NCBI RefSeq assembly: GCF_000518985.1
Contig: NZ_JAEQ01000001.1
Span: 372,001 to 436,000 of the forward strand
DNA length: 64,000 nt
Direction: 5' to 3'
DNA from: Chelativorans sp. J32
GTDB lineage: Bacteria > Pseudomonadota > Alphaproteobacteria > Rhizobiales > Rhizobiaceae
Both the position numbers and the translations under genes were made by a program. The notes under the pieces are model-generated. The model did no database searches, was not told the origin of the DNA, and worked only from the letters and a program-made list of their open reading frames with translations. Below, piece after piece: positions 17,920 through 26,581 of the stretch; positions within the stretch are counted from its first letter, which is position 1, and every line of letters starts with the position of its first letter.

Positions 17920-19407
17920 ATGCCGACCAGAAATGACGCCGCACTTTGGGCCAGCCTTATAAAACTCTCCAGTGATTCCACGCAGACATTGCAGGCGCAG
18001 ATCCGCCAGGCGATCGTATCGGCCATTCTTGACCGGCAGATCGCATCGTCCTTGCCGCTGCCCTCCTGCCGAATCCTGGCGGACAAGCTCGGCGTTGCGC
18101 GCGGAACCGTCGTCCTCGCCTTCCAGCAGCTGGTCGATCAGGGGTTCCTGATCGCGCGCGAGCGGCGTGGCCATTTTGTCAATCCCGAGGTGCTGACCGC
18201 ACCTCCTCGCTCGCTCCACAAGGACCCCGATGCGGCGAAGATCGATTGGAAGGCGCGACGACGGATGATGGCGAGCGAGCTTCCCGGTGCGCCGAAGAAC
18301 GAGAACTGGATGCAGTCCTCCTACCCCTTCGTCTATGGGCAGTTCGATCCCGCGCTCTTTCCGACAGCGGAGTGGCGAGAATGCAATCGTATGGCGCTTG
18401 CCGTCCTGGAGATCCGCAATTGGGCCGCGGATATGGTCGACCAGGACGATCCGCTCCTGATCGAGCAGATCCAGGCGCGCCTTCTCCCGCGCCGCGGCAT
18501 CTTTGCCAATCCGGACGAGATCATGGTCACCCTGGGCGCCCAGCACGCACTTTATATGCTGGCCACGCTGCTGATGGGTCGGGGCACGCGTGTGGCCATG
18601 GAGAATCCGGGCTATCCCGATGCGCGCTCCATCTTCAGGCTGGCCGGCGCCGAGACCTTGGCGGTCCCGGTGGACCGCGACGGGATGAATGTGGATGCGA
18701 TCCCGTCGGATTCCAATTTCGTCTTTGTCACCCCCAGCCATCACTGCCCCACCATGGTGCCGCTCAGTCACCCGCGGCGGCAGGCGCTGCTTACGCGGGC
18801 AGAGGAAAACGACTGGGTCATTATCGAGGACGACTATGACAGTCAGCTGGCCGACGAGACCCCGCAGGCGGCGCTGAAGGGGCTCGACCATACGGGCCGG
18901 GTTGTCTACCTTGGCTCCATGTCCAAAACATTGGCGCCGGGTCTGCGGCTCGGCTATCTGGTCGGGCCGGCCGAACTCGTGGCCGAACTGAGGGCGCTCC
19001 GCCGCTTCATGTTGCGTCACCCACCCGCCAACAACCAACGTGCCGTGGCGCTCTTCCTGTCGCTCGGGCATCATGATGCGCTCGTGCGGCGGCTCTCCGC
19101 AGCTTTCGAGGAGCGGCGCAGGAAGCTGCTCGAAGCGATCGGCCGTTTCATGCCCGAATGGGAAGCTGCGGATGTGCCAGGTGGCACTTCCATCTGGCTC
19201 AAGGGGCCGGAGGGGACAGACACCAGCCTCTTGGCGAGCGCGGCCCGGGCACGAGGAGTGATCATCGAACCTGGCGGACGTTTTTTCGATGGGCCGGAGG
19301 GCCCGTCGCGCTACATGCGCCTCGGCATCTCCTCCATCGCCGTCCAGCATATCGAGCCAGGCATTCGCGAGCTGGCCGCCGTCGCCGTCAGGCGTCTTGC
19401 CGCCTGA
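17920..19407 (+). CDS. MocR-type transcriptional regulator (GntR HTH fused to aminotransferase-like domain)
   Basis: A 495-residue regulator. Residues 20-85 form a GntR winged helix ([20 protein letters not shown]). The rest is a fold-type I aminotransferase-like PLP-binding domain with [32 protein letters not shown] and the PLP-lysine motif [14 protein letters not shown]. Such proteins sense PLP or an amino-acid adduct; PdxR, GabR and others belong here, and the sequence alone does not say which. The ATG at 17920 follows GGAGGATAGC. It is divergent from pgi. No vitamin B6 or GABA gene is adjacent, so the target is unknown. Confidence 0.9.
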   Translation: MPTRNDAALWASLIKLSSDSTQTLQAQIRQAIVSAILDRQIASSLPLPSCRILADKLGVARGTVVLAFQQLVDQGFLIARERRGHFVNPEVLTAPPRSLHKDPDAAKIDWKARRRMMASELPGAPKNENWMQSSYPFVYGQFDPALFPTAEWRECNRMALAVLEIRNWAADMVDQDDPLLIEQIQARLLPRRGIFANPDEIMVTLGAQHALYMLATLLMGRGTRVAMENPGYPDARSIFRLAGAETLAVPVDRDGMNVDAIPSDSNFVFVTPSHHCPTMVPLSHPRRQALLTRAEENDWVIIEDDYDSQLADETPQAALKGLDHTGRVVYLGSMSKTLAPGLRLGYLVGPAELVAELRALRRFMLRHPPANNQRAVALFLSLGHHDALVRRLSAAFEERRRKLLEAIGRFMPEWEAADVPGGTSIWLKGPEGTDTSLLASAARARGVIIEPGGRFFDGPEGPSRYMRLGISSIAVQHIEPGIRELAAVAVRRLAA

Positions 19408-19424
19408 GTAGACGATTGAGGCGC

Positions 19425-19817
19425 TCAGTTGAGCGAGACTTCATTGCCGGGAAAATCGAGCGAGAAGGCAGGGATGTCCACCTCGAGCACGTCGCCGCGT
19501 TCGGTTTGCATGGTATAGCGGCCGACCATAATGCCGGATGAGGTGCTGAGCGGGCAGCCGGAGGTGTAGCGGTAGCTGTCGCCTGGATCGAGTTCAGGCT
19601 GCTCGCCGACCACGCCTTCTCCGTGCACCTCCTGCACTCGGCCCATCCCGTCTGTGATGTGCCAGTAGCGCGAGAGCAGTTTCACTGTCTGCGGCGAGTA
19701 ATTGGCGATCGTCACCTGATAGGCCCAGACATAGCGGCTTTCCTCCGGATCGGAATGATCGGGCAGGAAGAAGGGCTCGACACATACCTCTATGCCGTGA
19801 GTGATCGCTCGATACAT
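19425..19817 (-). CDS. apaG: ApaG protein
   Basis: A 130-residue immunoglobulin-like domain protein of the ApaG family, linked genetically to cobalt/magnesium homeostasis and diadenosine tetraphosphate in enterobacteria. Conserved stretches are [59 protein letters not shown] and IPAFSLD. The start [11 protein letters not shown] at 19817 is the family start; the frame open upstream is antisense to the next gene. It converges on the MocR gene, with 17 bp between stops. Confidence 0.93.
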   Translation of the reverse strand: MYRAITHGIEVCVEPFFLPDHSDPEESRYVWAYQVTIANYSPQTVKLLSRYWHITDGMGRVQEVHGEGVVGEQPELDPGDSYRYTSGCPLSTSSGIMVGRYTMQTERGDVLEVDIPAFSLDFPGNEVSLN

Positions 19818-19932
19818 GATCCACCGTCTTGGCAGCCATTTGGCGCGGGCAGCGCATGACGACAATGTTACATCTGATATGGATCGGGCAGGGCTATAGA
19901 TCAATGACGAAGGTGGACGTGGAGCACGGGCC

Positions 19933-20538
19933 TTGATCGACGGTTGGGGACGAAAAAGGCTTGAGCCGCTTCTCTCGATGCTGGCCAGGCGTCTGGTCGA
20001 GGCAGGTGTCTCGCCGGACACAGTCACCATGGCCGGATTTTTGATCGGCCTCATGGGCGGTGTTGCGGTGATCGCCGGCTGGTTCTGGGTTGCGCTCGCC
20101 CTCATTCTTTTGAGCCGTCTGGCGGACGGTTTGGACGGAGCCGTCGCGCGCCTATCCTGCAGCACCGATTTTGGCGGATATCTCGATATCGTGCTCGACT
20201 TCGCGTTCTACGGTGTCATCCCCTTGGCTTTCGTGCTGCACGATCCCGCGAGCAACGGCGTTGCCGGTGGCGTTTTGCTCTTCGCCTTTTACGCGAATGG
20301 TGCAAGCTTCCTGGCTTTTTCGACGATTGCGGAAAAACGCCGTTTGGTGACGGATGCCCGCGGCGAGAAGAGTTTCTTCTTTACCACCGGGCTTGCGGAG
20401 GCGGGCGAGACCCTGATCGTGTTTATGCTCGCCTGCCTGTTCCCGTCCTGGTTCCCGGTGATTGCGTATCTCTTTGCGGCAATCACGTTTTATACGACCG
20501 TTTCGCGCATCGTACTTGCGGCGAGCCTGTTTCGATGA
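19933..20538 (+). CDS. CDP-alcohol phosphatidyltransferase family protein
   Basis: A 201-residue integral membrane enzyme of the CDP-alcohol phosphatidyltransferase family. The metal-binding signature is DGLDGAVAR followed by [10 protein letters not shown], with the aspartates that bind two divalent metals and the CDP group. Several hydrophobic helices surround it. The acceptor alcohol cannot be assigned. The start is probably the TTG at 19933, after GTGGAG; no in-frame ATG occurs before residue 16. It is divergent from apaG. Confidence 0.86.
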   Translation: MIDGWGRKRLEPLLSMLARRLVEAGVSPDTVTMAGFLIGLMGGVAVIAGWFWVALALILLSRLADGLDGAVARLSCSTDFGGYLDIVLDFAFYGVIPLAFVLHDPASNGVAGGVLLFAFYANGASFLAFSTIAEKRRLVTDARGEKSFFFTTGLAEAGETLIVFMLACLFPSWFPVIAYLFAAITFYTTVSRIVLAASLFR

Positions 20539-20573
20539 GAGGACGCTTCGAGCGCCGGTGCGCAGGCGGAGAA

Positions 20574-20595
20574 GGGGTGCCTCCAGCGGCGCCCC
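20574..20595. terminator. Possible bidirectional terminator hairpin between convergent genes
   Basis: GGGGTGCC (20574-20581), loop TCCAGC and GGCGCCCC (20588-20595) give an 8-bp stem with one G-T pair, between the ends of the plus-strand CDP-alcohol transferase gene and minus-strand metZ. No long T-run follows on either side, so the terminator role is tentative. Confidence 0.4.
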
Positions 20596-20611
20596 CTCAA
20601 TTGGGCTGAGC

Positions 20612-21802
20612 CTACACTTTCGCCAGAGCCTGCTCGATATCCTTCAGCAGGTCATCGGTATCCTCCAACCCGAGCGAGAGACGCAGCGTTCCCTGCTGGA
20701 TGCCGGCTTCAAGACGGGCCTCCTCGGAGAGATTCTTGTGCGTCGTGGTGGCCGGATGCGTGATCAGGCTCTTGGCATCGCCCAGATTGTTGGAGATGCG
20801 GATGATCTCGAGCGCGTTGGAGAACGCGAAGGCCGCCGGTTTGCCGCCCTTGAGATCGAGGCAGACAAGCGTGGAGCCGCCCTTCATCTGCCGCTTCACG
20901 ATATCCGCCTGCGGATGATCGGCACGCCCGGGATAGATCACGCGGGCGATATTCGGATGGTCGGCAAGAAAATCGGCCACGCGCGCAGCACTTTCCATCT
21001 GCTGGCGCACGCGCACCGGCAGCGTCTCCAAACCTTTCAGCAGCGTCCAAGCGTTGAACGGGGAGAGGCTTGGTCCCGTGTGCCGGAAATATTCGTGCAG
21101 GTTCTCGTCGATCCACTGCTTGTCGGAAAGCACGATACCGCCGAGACATCGGCCCTGGCCATCGATATGCTTGGTGGCCGAGTAGACGACGACATGCGCT
21201 CCCAGCTCCAACGGCTTTTGCAAGAGCGGCGTGGCGAAGACGTTGTCGACCACGAGCTTGGCGCCGATGCTGTCGGCAAGCTTGGCAATACCGGCAATGT
21301 CGCAGACTTCCAGCGTCGGGTTCGTGGGGCTTTCCAGGAAGAACAGCTTGGTGTTCTTGCGCACCGCCGCCTCCCAGGCTTCCAGCTTCGATCCGTCGAT
21401 AAGCGTCGTCTCGATGCCGTAGCGCGGCATCAGCGTCTCGACGATCCAACGGCAGGAGCCGAAGAGCGCGCGGGCAGCTACGACGTGATCGCCCGCCTTG
21501 ACCGAACAAAGCAGAGCCGCAGCAACGGCCGCCATGCCGGAGGCCATCGCACGCGCATCCTCCGCCCCTTCAAGCGCGCACATGCGCTTTTCGAACATGT
21601 CGACGGTGGGGTTGGCGTACCGCGAATAGATGAAGCCGGGGTCCTCGCCTTTGAAACGGGCTTCTGCCGCTTCCGACGTTTCGTAGACGAAGCCTTGCGT
21701 CAGGTAGAGTGCTTCCGAGGTCTCGCCGAAGGGCGAGCGCAGCGTACCGCCGTGAACGAGGCGGGTTTGGGGGGTCCAGTCGTCGTTGAATCTTTTCTTC
21801 AT
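20612..21802 (-). CDS. metZ: O-succinylhomoserine sulfhydrylase
   Basis: A 396-residue PLP enzyme of the Cys/Met metabolism family. It makes homocysteine directly from O-succinyl- (or O-acetyl-) homoserine and sulfide in methionine synthesis. The PLP lysine is K211 in YSATKHIDGQGR, with D186 in VVDNVFA, and SRYANPT near residues 60-66 contributes to phosphate and substrate binding. The start MKKRFNDDW at 21802 is chosen because homologues begin this way. A SAM-II riboswitch lies in the leader, as known for metZ/metX/metA in alphaproteobacteria, supporting a methionine role over cystathionine synthesis. Confidence 0.92.
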   Translation of the reverse strand: MKKRFNDDWTPQTRLVHGGTLRSPFGETSEALYLTQGFVYETSEAAEARFKGEDPGFIYSRYANPTVDMFEKRMCALEGAEDARAMASGMAAVAAALLCSVKAGDHVVAARALFGSCRWIVETLMPRYGIETTLIDGSKLEAWEAAVRKNTKLFFLESPTNPTLEVCDIAGIAKLADSIGAKLVVDNVFATPLLQKPLELGAHVVVYSATKHIDGQGRCLGGIVLSDKQWIDENLHEYFRHTGPSLSPFNAWTLLKGLETLPVRVRQQMESAARVADFLADHPNIARVIYPGRADHPQADIVKRQMKGGSTLVCLDLKGGKPAAFAFSNALEIIRISNNLGDAKSLITHPATTTHKNLSEEARLEAGIQQGTLRLSLGLEDTDDLLKDIEQALAKV

Positions 21803-21815
21803 CGCTCTGCTCAAC

Positions 21816-21841
21816 AAAAACGGCCGCAGGAAAGCCGGTCG
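21816..21841 (-). terminator. Possible terminator hairpin between the SAM-II aptamer and metZ
   Basis: On the minus strand CGACCG and CGGCCG (one mismatch) flank a 9-nt loop and are followed by TTTTT (21816-21820), 14 bases before the metZ ATG. It could be the expression platform of the upstream riboswitch by transcription termination. SAM-II more often acts on translation, so this is tentative. Confidence 0.4.
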
Positions 21842-21854
21842 GAGCATCGAGCAC

Positions 21855-21912
21855 GGCCTTTTAGCGACTTCTTTAACGTGGCTGCAAGCCGACCGGCCAA
21901 ATCACCACGGGG
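21855..21912 (-). promoter_or_regulatory. SAM-II riboswitch (metA motif) controlling metZ
   Basis: Read on the minus strand the leader matches the SAM-II class: CGTGG and CCACG form P1 around a loop containing TGATTTGGCC. This is followed by GGCTTGCAGCCACGTTAAA, then AAGTCGCTAAAAGGCC, whose final GGCC pairs with the loop GGCC to make the H-type pseudoknot. The conserved TTGCA, CGTTAAA and GCTAAAA elements are all present. It lies about 52 bases upstream of the metZ ATG. S-adenosylmethionine binding is expected to reduce metZ expression. Confidence 0.93.
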
Positions 21913-21997
21913 ATAACGTCCCTTTAGACCCGCCTTTTGCTTGCGTCAATTGCTGGGCACAGTAAAGCTCCCTCAGGCCTTCTCAAGGGGAAAAGGA

Positions 21998-23083
21998 TTG
22001 GTAAGCACGGGCATATTGCCGGACAGGGAGATTGCGGCTCTCTTCGAGAGCGGGGCGCTTGCCGCGCCGCGCGGGCTCGACAAGGACCAGATCCAGCCAG
22101 CGAGCCTCGATCTGCGATTGGGCGAGGTCGCCTACCGTGTGCGGGCGAGCTTCCTCCCGGGACCCGCTTCCAAAGTCGCCGAAAAGCTCGATAGGCTCAA
22201 GCTGCACGAGATCCCTCTCGGCGAGGGTGCGGTTCTGGAGACGGGCTGTGTCTATATCGTGCCGCTGATGGAGGGCCTTGCCCTCCCGACCGATGTCGCA
22301 GCTTCCGCCAACCCGAAGAGCTCGACGGGACGCCTTGACATCTTCACCCGCGTGATGACGGACCACGGCCAGGAATTCGACAAGATACCGGCGGGTTATC
22401 GCGGGCCGCTCTATCTGGAAGTGAGCCCGCGCACCTTTCCGATCGTCGTCCGCCCCGGCTCGCGCTTGTCGCAGATCCGGTTTCGCCGGGGGAATGCCCT
22501 GCTTACCGAAGGCGATCTCGCGGATCTCCATGAGCGCGAAGTGCTCGTTGCAGCCGAGAAGCCCAATATTTCCGGCGGCGGCATTGCGCTTTCGATCGAT
22601 CTTGAAGGTGGGCCCGATGGCCTCGTCGGCTATCGTGCCAAGCACCATACGAGTCTGATCGATGTGGACCGCAAGGGCGGCTATGAGGTGCCGGATTTTT
22701 GGGAACCGCTCTTTAATCGAGGCTCGCGCGACCTGATCCTGGACCCGGATGAATTCTATATCCTCGTTTCGCGTGAGGCGGTTCACGTTCCGCCTGCTTA
22801 TGCCGCGGAGATGACCCCGTTCGATCCCCTCGTCGGTGAATTCCGGGTTCATTACGCCGGTTTTTTCGACCCAGGCTTTGGCCATTCAGCAGCTGGTGGA
22901 CTGGGAAGTCGCGCCGTGCTCGAAGTGCGTAGCCATGAGGTGCCATTCATTCTGGAGCATGGGCAGATAGTCGGGCGCCTGGTCTATGAACACATGGCCG
23001 CCCCGCCACGGGCGCTTTATGGCGCGGACCTCAAGTCCAACTACCAGGGCCAGGCCCTCAAACTCTCGAAGCACTTCCGCTAA
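21998..23083 (+). CDS. dcd: 2'-deoxycytidine 5'-triphosphate deaminase
   Basis: A 361-residue protein of the long alphaproteobacterial dCTP deaminase family, with two dUTPase-like barrels in tandem, supplying dUTP for thymidylate synthesis. First-half landmarks are LDKDQIQPASLDLRLGEVAY, ASANPKSSTGRLDIFTRV and GPLYLEVSPRTFPIVV. The second half repeats the fold around DPDEFYILVSREAVHVPP and MTPFDPLVGEFRVHYAGFFD. The best start is TTG at 21998 (MVSTGILPDREIA) after AAGGGGAAAAGGA. A TTG at 21941 is also open, but with a poor ribosome site and no homology. It is divergent from metZ. Confidence 0.9.
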   Translation: MVSTGILPDREIAALFESGALAAPRGLDKDQIQPASLDLRLGEVAYRVRASFLPGPASKVAEKLDRLKLHEIPLGEGAVLETGCVYIVPLMEGLALPTDVAASANPKSSTGRLDIFTRVMTDHGQEFDKIPAGYRGPLYLEVSPRTFPIVVRPGSRLSQIRFRRGNALLTEGDLADLHEREVLVAAEKPNISGGGIALSIDLEGGPDGLVGYRAKHHTSLIDVDRKGGYEVPDFWEPLFNRGSRDLILDPDEFYILVSREAVHVPPAYAAEMTPFDPLVGEFRVHYAGFFDPGFGHSAAGGLGSRAVLEVRSHEVPFILEHGQIVGRLVYEHMAAPPRALYGADLKSNYQGQALKLSKHFR

Positions 23084-23092
23084 GCGGCACCG

Positions 23093-23128
23093 GACCATTT
23101 CATCGTGTCTTGGCACGACGAAATGGTC
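23093..23128. repeat. Long hairpin downstream of dcd
   Basis: GACCATTTC-TCGTG (23093-23107) pairs with CACGA-GAAATGGTC (23114-23128) across a short loop with one mismatch. It sits between the convergent dcd and DUF2189 genes. There is no clear T-run; it may be a bidirectional 3' stem-loop or a palindromic repeat. Confidence 0.55.
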
Positions 23129-23179
23129 TCCACCTAGTGCGCTATTCCGGACGAAGAAGCCGCTTTCCTGGATCCGTAG

Positions 23180-23983
23180 CTAGGAGACCGGTCTCTCGAC
23201 GAGACGCCGATAAAGATGCCAGCTCGCATGTCCGAGGATCGGCAGCACCACTGCAAGCCCGGCGAAGAGAGGCAGCATTCCGATCACGAGCAGCACTGCG
23301 ACGATCAGCCCCCAAACCAGGATTTCCAGCGGGTTTCGCAGGAAAGCCCTCACGGAGGTGTGGATCGCCACATAGGCTCCGACGTCTCGGTCAAGCAGCA
23401 GGGGAAAGGTGACGATGGTGGCTGCCAGTGTGACCATGGCGAACAAGAGCCCCACCACATTTCCGACAATGATGAGCGTCCAGCCTTCCCGGGTGGTGAG
23501 GACCTGGCGCAGGAACGCACCGATCGAGACCTGCTCGGTCGTGCCGATGATCACGTTGTAAAGAGCACTCGCCGCATAGAGCCAGAGCAGGAAGATGATC
23601 GCGAGCAACACGCCCGCAACGGCGATCGAATAACGGGCAGGAGATCTGCGCACCTCCAATGCGTGACGCCAGGAGGAGTCCAGGCCAAGCTCACGTCTGC
23701 GGCTGATTTCATAAAGGCCGATCGCAGCAAAGGGGCCCACCAGCGCGAAGCCTGTCATCAGCGGGTATAGGAGAGGCAGTGCATTGTTGCCGGAAGTCCA
23801 ATAGGCAAAGATCAGGCCGGCAATGGGGTAGATCAGTGCAACGAAGACGTAGTGGGAGGGTTTTTCCCAAAAGTCTTCCACGCCCCTTCCGAGGCACTCG
23901 AAAACATCTGACATCCGGATTTTGTGAACGGCGGGATAGACGGGCCTGTCGCTTGCGCCCGCTATAACGTGGAATGTGGCCAT
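23180..23983 (-). CDS. DUF2189 family integral membrane protein
   Basis: A 267-residue protein with about six predicted membrane spans, matching the DUF2189 family. The soluble N-terminus MATFHVIAGASDRPVYPAVH leads to KIRMSDVFECLGRGVEDF, a family hallmark. Spans include YVFVALIYPIAGLIFAYW and ILVWGLIVAVLLVIGMLPLF. The ATG at 23983 is preceded by GGAGG. Function unknown; homologues are often near respiratory genes, but no such neighbour is seen here. Confidence 0.87.
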   Translation of the reverse strand: MATFHVIAGASDRPVYPAVHKIRMSDVFECLGRGVEDFWEKPSHYVFVALIYPIAGLIFAYWTSGNNALPLLYPLMTGFALVGPFAAIGLYEISRRRELGLDSSWRHALEVRRSPARYSIAVAGVLLAIIFLLWLYAASALYNVIIGTTEQVSIGAFLRQVLTTREGWTLIIVGNVVGLLFAMVTLAATIVTFPLLLDRDVGAYVAIHTSVRAFLRNPLEILVWGLIVAVLLVIGMLPLFAGLAVVLPILGHASWHLYRRLVERPVS

Positions 23984-24174
23984 GTGGCGATCCTCCGCGC
24001 TGGTTGGCGGAAGCGGTGCCTGGCGCCTGGCGCGAACAAACGCGGAAGCCGGGGCCGCTTTCCGCAATCCATCGAATATAGCTGTTTGGACCGCCCTTGT
24101 CGCCCCCTCGCGTCCACATAATCGATAGAGCAGTGGCTTGACAGTCCGGTGACGAAAGGCAATCTACAGGGTGC

Positions 24175-24249
24175 GCGGGTGTAGTTCAGTGGTAGAACGC
24201 AAGCTTCCCAAGCTTGATGTCGTGGGTTCGATCCCCATCGCCCGCTCCA
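24175..24249 (+). tRNA. tRNA-Gly (CCC anticodon)
   Basis: The acceptor GCGGGTG pairs with CGCCCGC (one G-T), the D-arm is GTTC/GAAC, the anticodon stem CAAGC/GCTTG holds the loop TTCCCAA with anticodon CCC, and the T-arm GTGGG/CCCAT holds TTCGATC. The CCA is encoded (24247-24249). An IS110-family transposase gene begins 185 bases downstream. Confidence 0.95.
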
Positions 24250-24433
24250 GATGATTCTCTGAAGCACTCAAGCATTTCTCACGGCGCCACGATCGTTGCT
24301 ATCGTGGACTTCCGCTTCGCGGCTTCGCCGTTCTCGGGCGTCATTGCCTCTCTGGCAGCGGCAGCGGTCGGTGTTAATGGGATGACCTGCCCCACCCTCC
24401 GAGACATTGTGGTGCTGCACAGAGGAGGTAGAA

Positions 24434-25483
24434 ATGATCAGGAATGCACCTAAGCCAGCTGCCGTCTTCGGCGTCGACCTCGGCAAGAACCTTTTCCACG
24501 TTGTAGGCCTGGATGAGCGCGGCTTCGTGATCCAGCGGGCCAAGTTCCGGCGAGATACGGTGCTGGCCTTCTTCCAGCGCGCCTCGCCGACCCTGGTCGG
24601 CATGGAGGCGTGCCCCGGATCCCAGTGGTTCGCACGCAAGCTGCAGGCGTTCGGGCACCAGGTGCGGATCGTGCCGGCGCAGTTCGTAAAGCCGTTCGTG
24701 AAATCCCAGAAGAACGACACCATCGACGCCGAGGCGATCGCGGAAGCCGTCACCCGGCCGACCATGCGGTTTGCGCAGGTTCGGACCGTCGAGCAAATCG
24801 ACATCCAGGCCCTGCATCGGATGCGAGATCAGCTGGTCTCAAGCCGAACTCGCCTGATCAATCAAGCAAGAGCGTTTTGCCTCGAGTACGGGGTTGCTAT
24901 GCGACAAGGCGTGGGAGTGTTCCGGCTCGATCTGCCGCGCGTTCTTGCCGATGACAGCAACGATCTCACTCCAATGATGCGACAGATGCTGGCTGAGATT
25001 CTGGAAGACATCGCCCACGTTGATCGACGCATCGTATCGGTGACCCGACAGGTCGAAGCTCTCGCAGATCGGGAGGACAGGGCGAGGCGGCTCATGACCA
25101 TCCCGGGTATTGGACCACTGGCAGCTACAGCATTGTTGGCGGCCATCGGGGACGGCCGTCAGTTCCGACGCGCTCGAGAGCTCGCTGCCTGGCTAGGGTT
25201 GACGCCACGAGAATACTCAACAGGTGGCAAAACGACATTGCTTGGGATCAGCAAGCGGGGCAACCGCTACGTGAGGAAGCTTCTGGTTCACGGCGCCAGA
25301 TCGTGCATCACCCATATGAACCGATCAAAAGACCGGATTGGGGAATGGCTCGACGCTCTTGAAAGCAGGATGCACCTCAACAAGGTCGCCGTGGCCATGG
25401 CCGCAAAGATGGCAAGGATGGCGTGGGCCATAATCGTGCGGCCCGGCGCCATGTACGATAGACGAGATCCGGCTGTCGCCTGA
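24434..25483 (+). CDS. IS110-family transposase
   Basis: A 349-residue DEDD-type transposase. The N-terminal catalytic domain has GVDLGKNLFHV (D15), GMEACPGSQWFARKL and SQKNDTIDAEAIAEA. The C-terminal transposase_20 domain has MTIPGIGPLAATALLAAIGD, LAAWLGLTPREYSTGGK and ISKRGNRYVRKLLVHGAR with the nucleophilic serine region. The ATG follows AGAGGAGGTAGAA. The length is full and the motifs intact, so the element may be active. IS110 elements usually lack long terminal repeats and move with a non-coding bridge RNA encoded in the flanks; the flanking non-coding DNA here would be the place to look. Confidence 0.93.
   Translation: MIRNAPKPAAVFGVDLGKNLFHVVGLDERGFVIQRAKFRRDTVLAFFQRASPTLVGMEACPGSQWFARKLQAFGHQVRIVPAQFVKPFVKSQKNDTIDAEAIAEAVTRPTMRFAQVRTVEQIDIQALHRMRDQLVSSRTRLINQARAFCLEYGVAMRQGVGVFRLDLPRVLADDSNDLTPMMRQMLAEILEDIAHVDRRIVSVTRQVEALADREDRARRLMTIPGIGPLAATALLAAIGDGRQFRRARELAAWLGLTPREYSTGGKTTLLGISKRGNRYVRKLLVHGARSCITHMNRSKDRIGEWLDALESRMHLNKVAVAMAAKMARMAWAIIVRPGAMYDRRDPAVA
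24434..25483 (+). mobile_element. IS110-family insertion sequence (coding part; ends not resolved)
   Basis: A single intact transposase gene lies between tRNA-Gly and a long non-coding stretch. No terminal inverted repeats or target duplication could be identified by eye, which is expected for this family. The true element must extend beyond the gene on both sides. A 7-bp hairpin (24287-24307) lies in the left flank. Confidence 0.7.
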
Positions 25484-25891
25484 GGGCGCCGGCCTGCTGA
25501 AAGCGAGGCTCGGGATAGTGATGACGAAAAAGTCGACCAGCGCATTGTAAACTCTGCCCAAAAAAGCGTGCTCCTGCACGGACCGTTTATTGAGAACCAT
25601 GCGCGCGGATCTCATCATGGCCTGGCCGCAACAGCGGTCCACTCGCGAGAGGCCGGATACATTTAGGCGGACTGCCTTCGTCAGAACGAAATCGATCCTT
25701 GCCCGGGCGGGGCAGGTCATACATTTTTTGCTAGACGTCTACGGGAATATGGATGCCGTCCGGCATTGTCGCGGCTTTACTCCCGCGCGATCTTCTAGCT
25801 AGTGCCCCTCGCTGGTAATCTGTTTCTGCGGAAAAACGGCGGAGCAGCCTTGTTGGAAATGTGCGGTCTGGCTTGCTCCGCCTGGTGGAGG
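25484..25891. other. Non-coding stretch right of the IS110 transposase
   Basis: This 408-bp stretch has no ORF with recognisable protein features. Its left part probably belongs to the IS110 right end. The rest separates the element from the convergent porin gene. I see no convincing promoter, terminator or RNA gene. Confidence 0.4.
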
Positions 25892-26581
25892 TCAGAACCG
25901 CACGTTTAGAAGTGCCCTCAAGGAGTGGAAAGTCACGTCCTCCTTTAAGGAGTTCGCTCCGAAGTTGAATATGTCCTTCTTGCCCAGGTCGACATAGGAA
26001 TATTCCGTTCCCAGGGAGATGCGGTCCGTCATTGCATATTCAACGCCAGCACCGATCGTCCAGCCGGTTCTATTCTGGCTTGCCTTGGCCGTGTTTCCAG
26101 CCGCGGTTAGCGACAGCTCGGTTTTACCGTAAGCAAATCCTCCATGCCCATAGAACAAGGTTCGGTCCCATGCATAGCCTGCGCGTGCACGGACCGTTCC
26201 AAGGTATTTCAGTTTCGGCGCGGCATCCAAGCGAGGGCTCGTTGCATCGAGCGAGACGTCGGCCTTGTGATTGGTGGCGGCGATATCTGCAACTGCGCCC
26301 AGAACCCAATTATTCATCTGCCAATCATAACCGACCTGAGCGCCGCCGATAAAGCCGCTACCCTTAAGGCCCAAGCCAAAATTCGCGGAACTGACGTTAT
26401 ATTTGAAATCGCCCGTAGTAACTCCGCCGAATACGCCGATATAAGCGCCGGACCAATCAAATTTTGCCGGCAGGGGGGGCGGGGCGACAGGAGGGGTTGG
26501 AAGGTCGTCATAGACGATGTCAGCCGCGAATGCGGAACAAGAAATTACACAAGCCGCCGCGGTTGCTACAAGCAGTTTCAT
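25892..26581 (-). CDS. Omp25/Omp31-like outer-membrane porin
   Basis: A 229-residue protein with a Sec signal peptide (MKLLVATAAACVISCSAFA, cleavage before ADIVYDD), then a proline-rich linker and an eight-stranded barrel. The first strand reads FDWSGAYIGVFGG, a hallmark of the Brucella/Rhizobium Omp25-Omp31 family. Later strands include YDWQMNNWVLGAVADIA, YGHGGFAYGKTEL, GWTIGAGVEYAMTDRISLG and TEYSYVDLGKKDIF, and it ends in NVRF with terminal phenylalanine. The ATG at 26581 has AGGAAAGGG upstream; a TTG one codon earlier is less likely. Monocistronic. Confidence 0.9.
   Translation of the reverse strand: MKLLVATAAACVISCSAFAADIVYDDLPTPPVAPPPLPAKFDWSGAYIGVFGGVTTGDFKYNVSSANFGLGLKGSGFIGGAQVGYDWQMNNWVLGAVADIAATNHKADVSLDATSPRLDAAPKLKYLGTVRARAGYAWDRTLFYGHGGFAYGKTELSLTAAGNTAKASQNRTGWTIGAGVEYAMTDRISLGTEYSYVDLGKKDIFNFGANSLKEDVTFHSLRALLNVRF

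Noticed and set aside
17812-19350. Open frame of 512 codons on the minus strand opposite the MocR gene
   Set aside because: Shadow of a well-supported GntR-aminotransferase fusion on the plus strand.
24287-24307. 7-bp hairpin CCACGAT/ATCGTGG between tRNA-Gly and the IS110 transposase as a terminator or IS end
   Set aside because: No T-run follows, and no matching sequence was found on the other side of the element.
25590-25802. 70-codon open frame right of the IS110 gene
   Set aside because: No start context or similarity; it overlaps sequence likely belonging to the insertion-sequence end.
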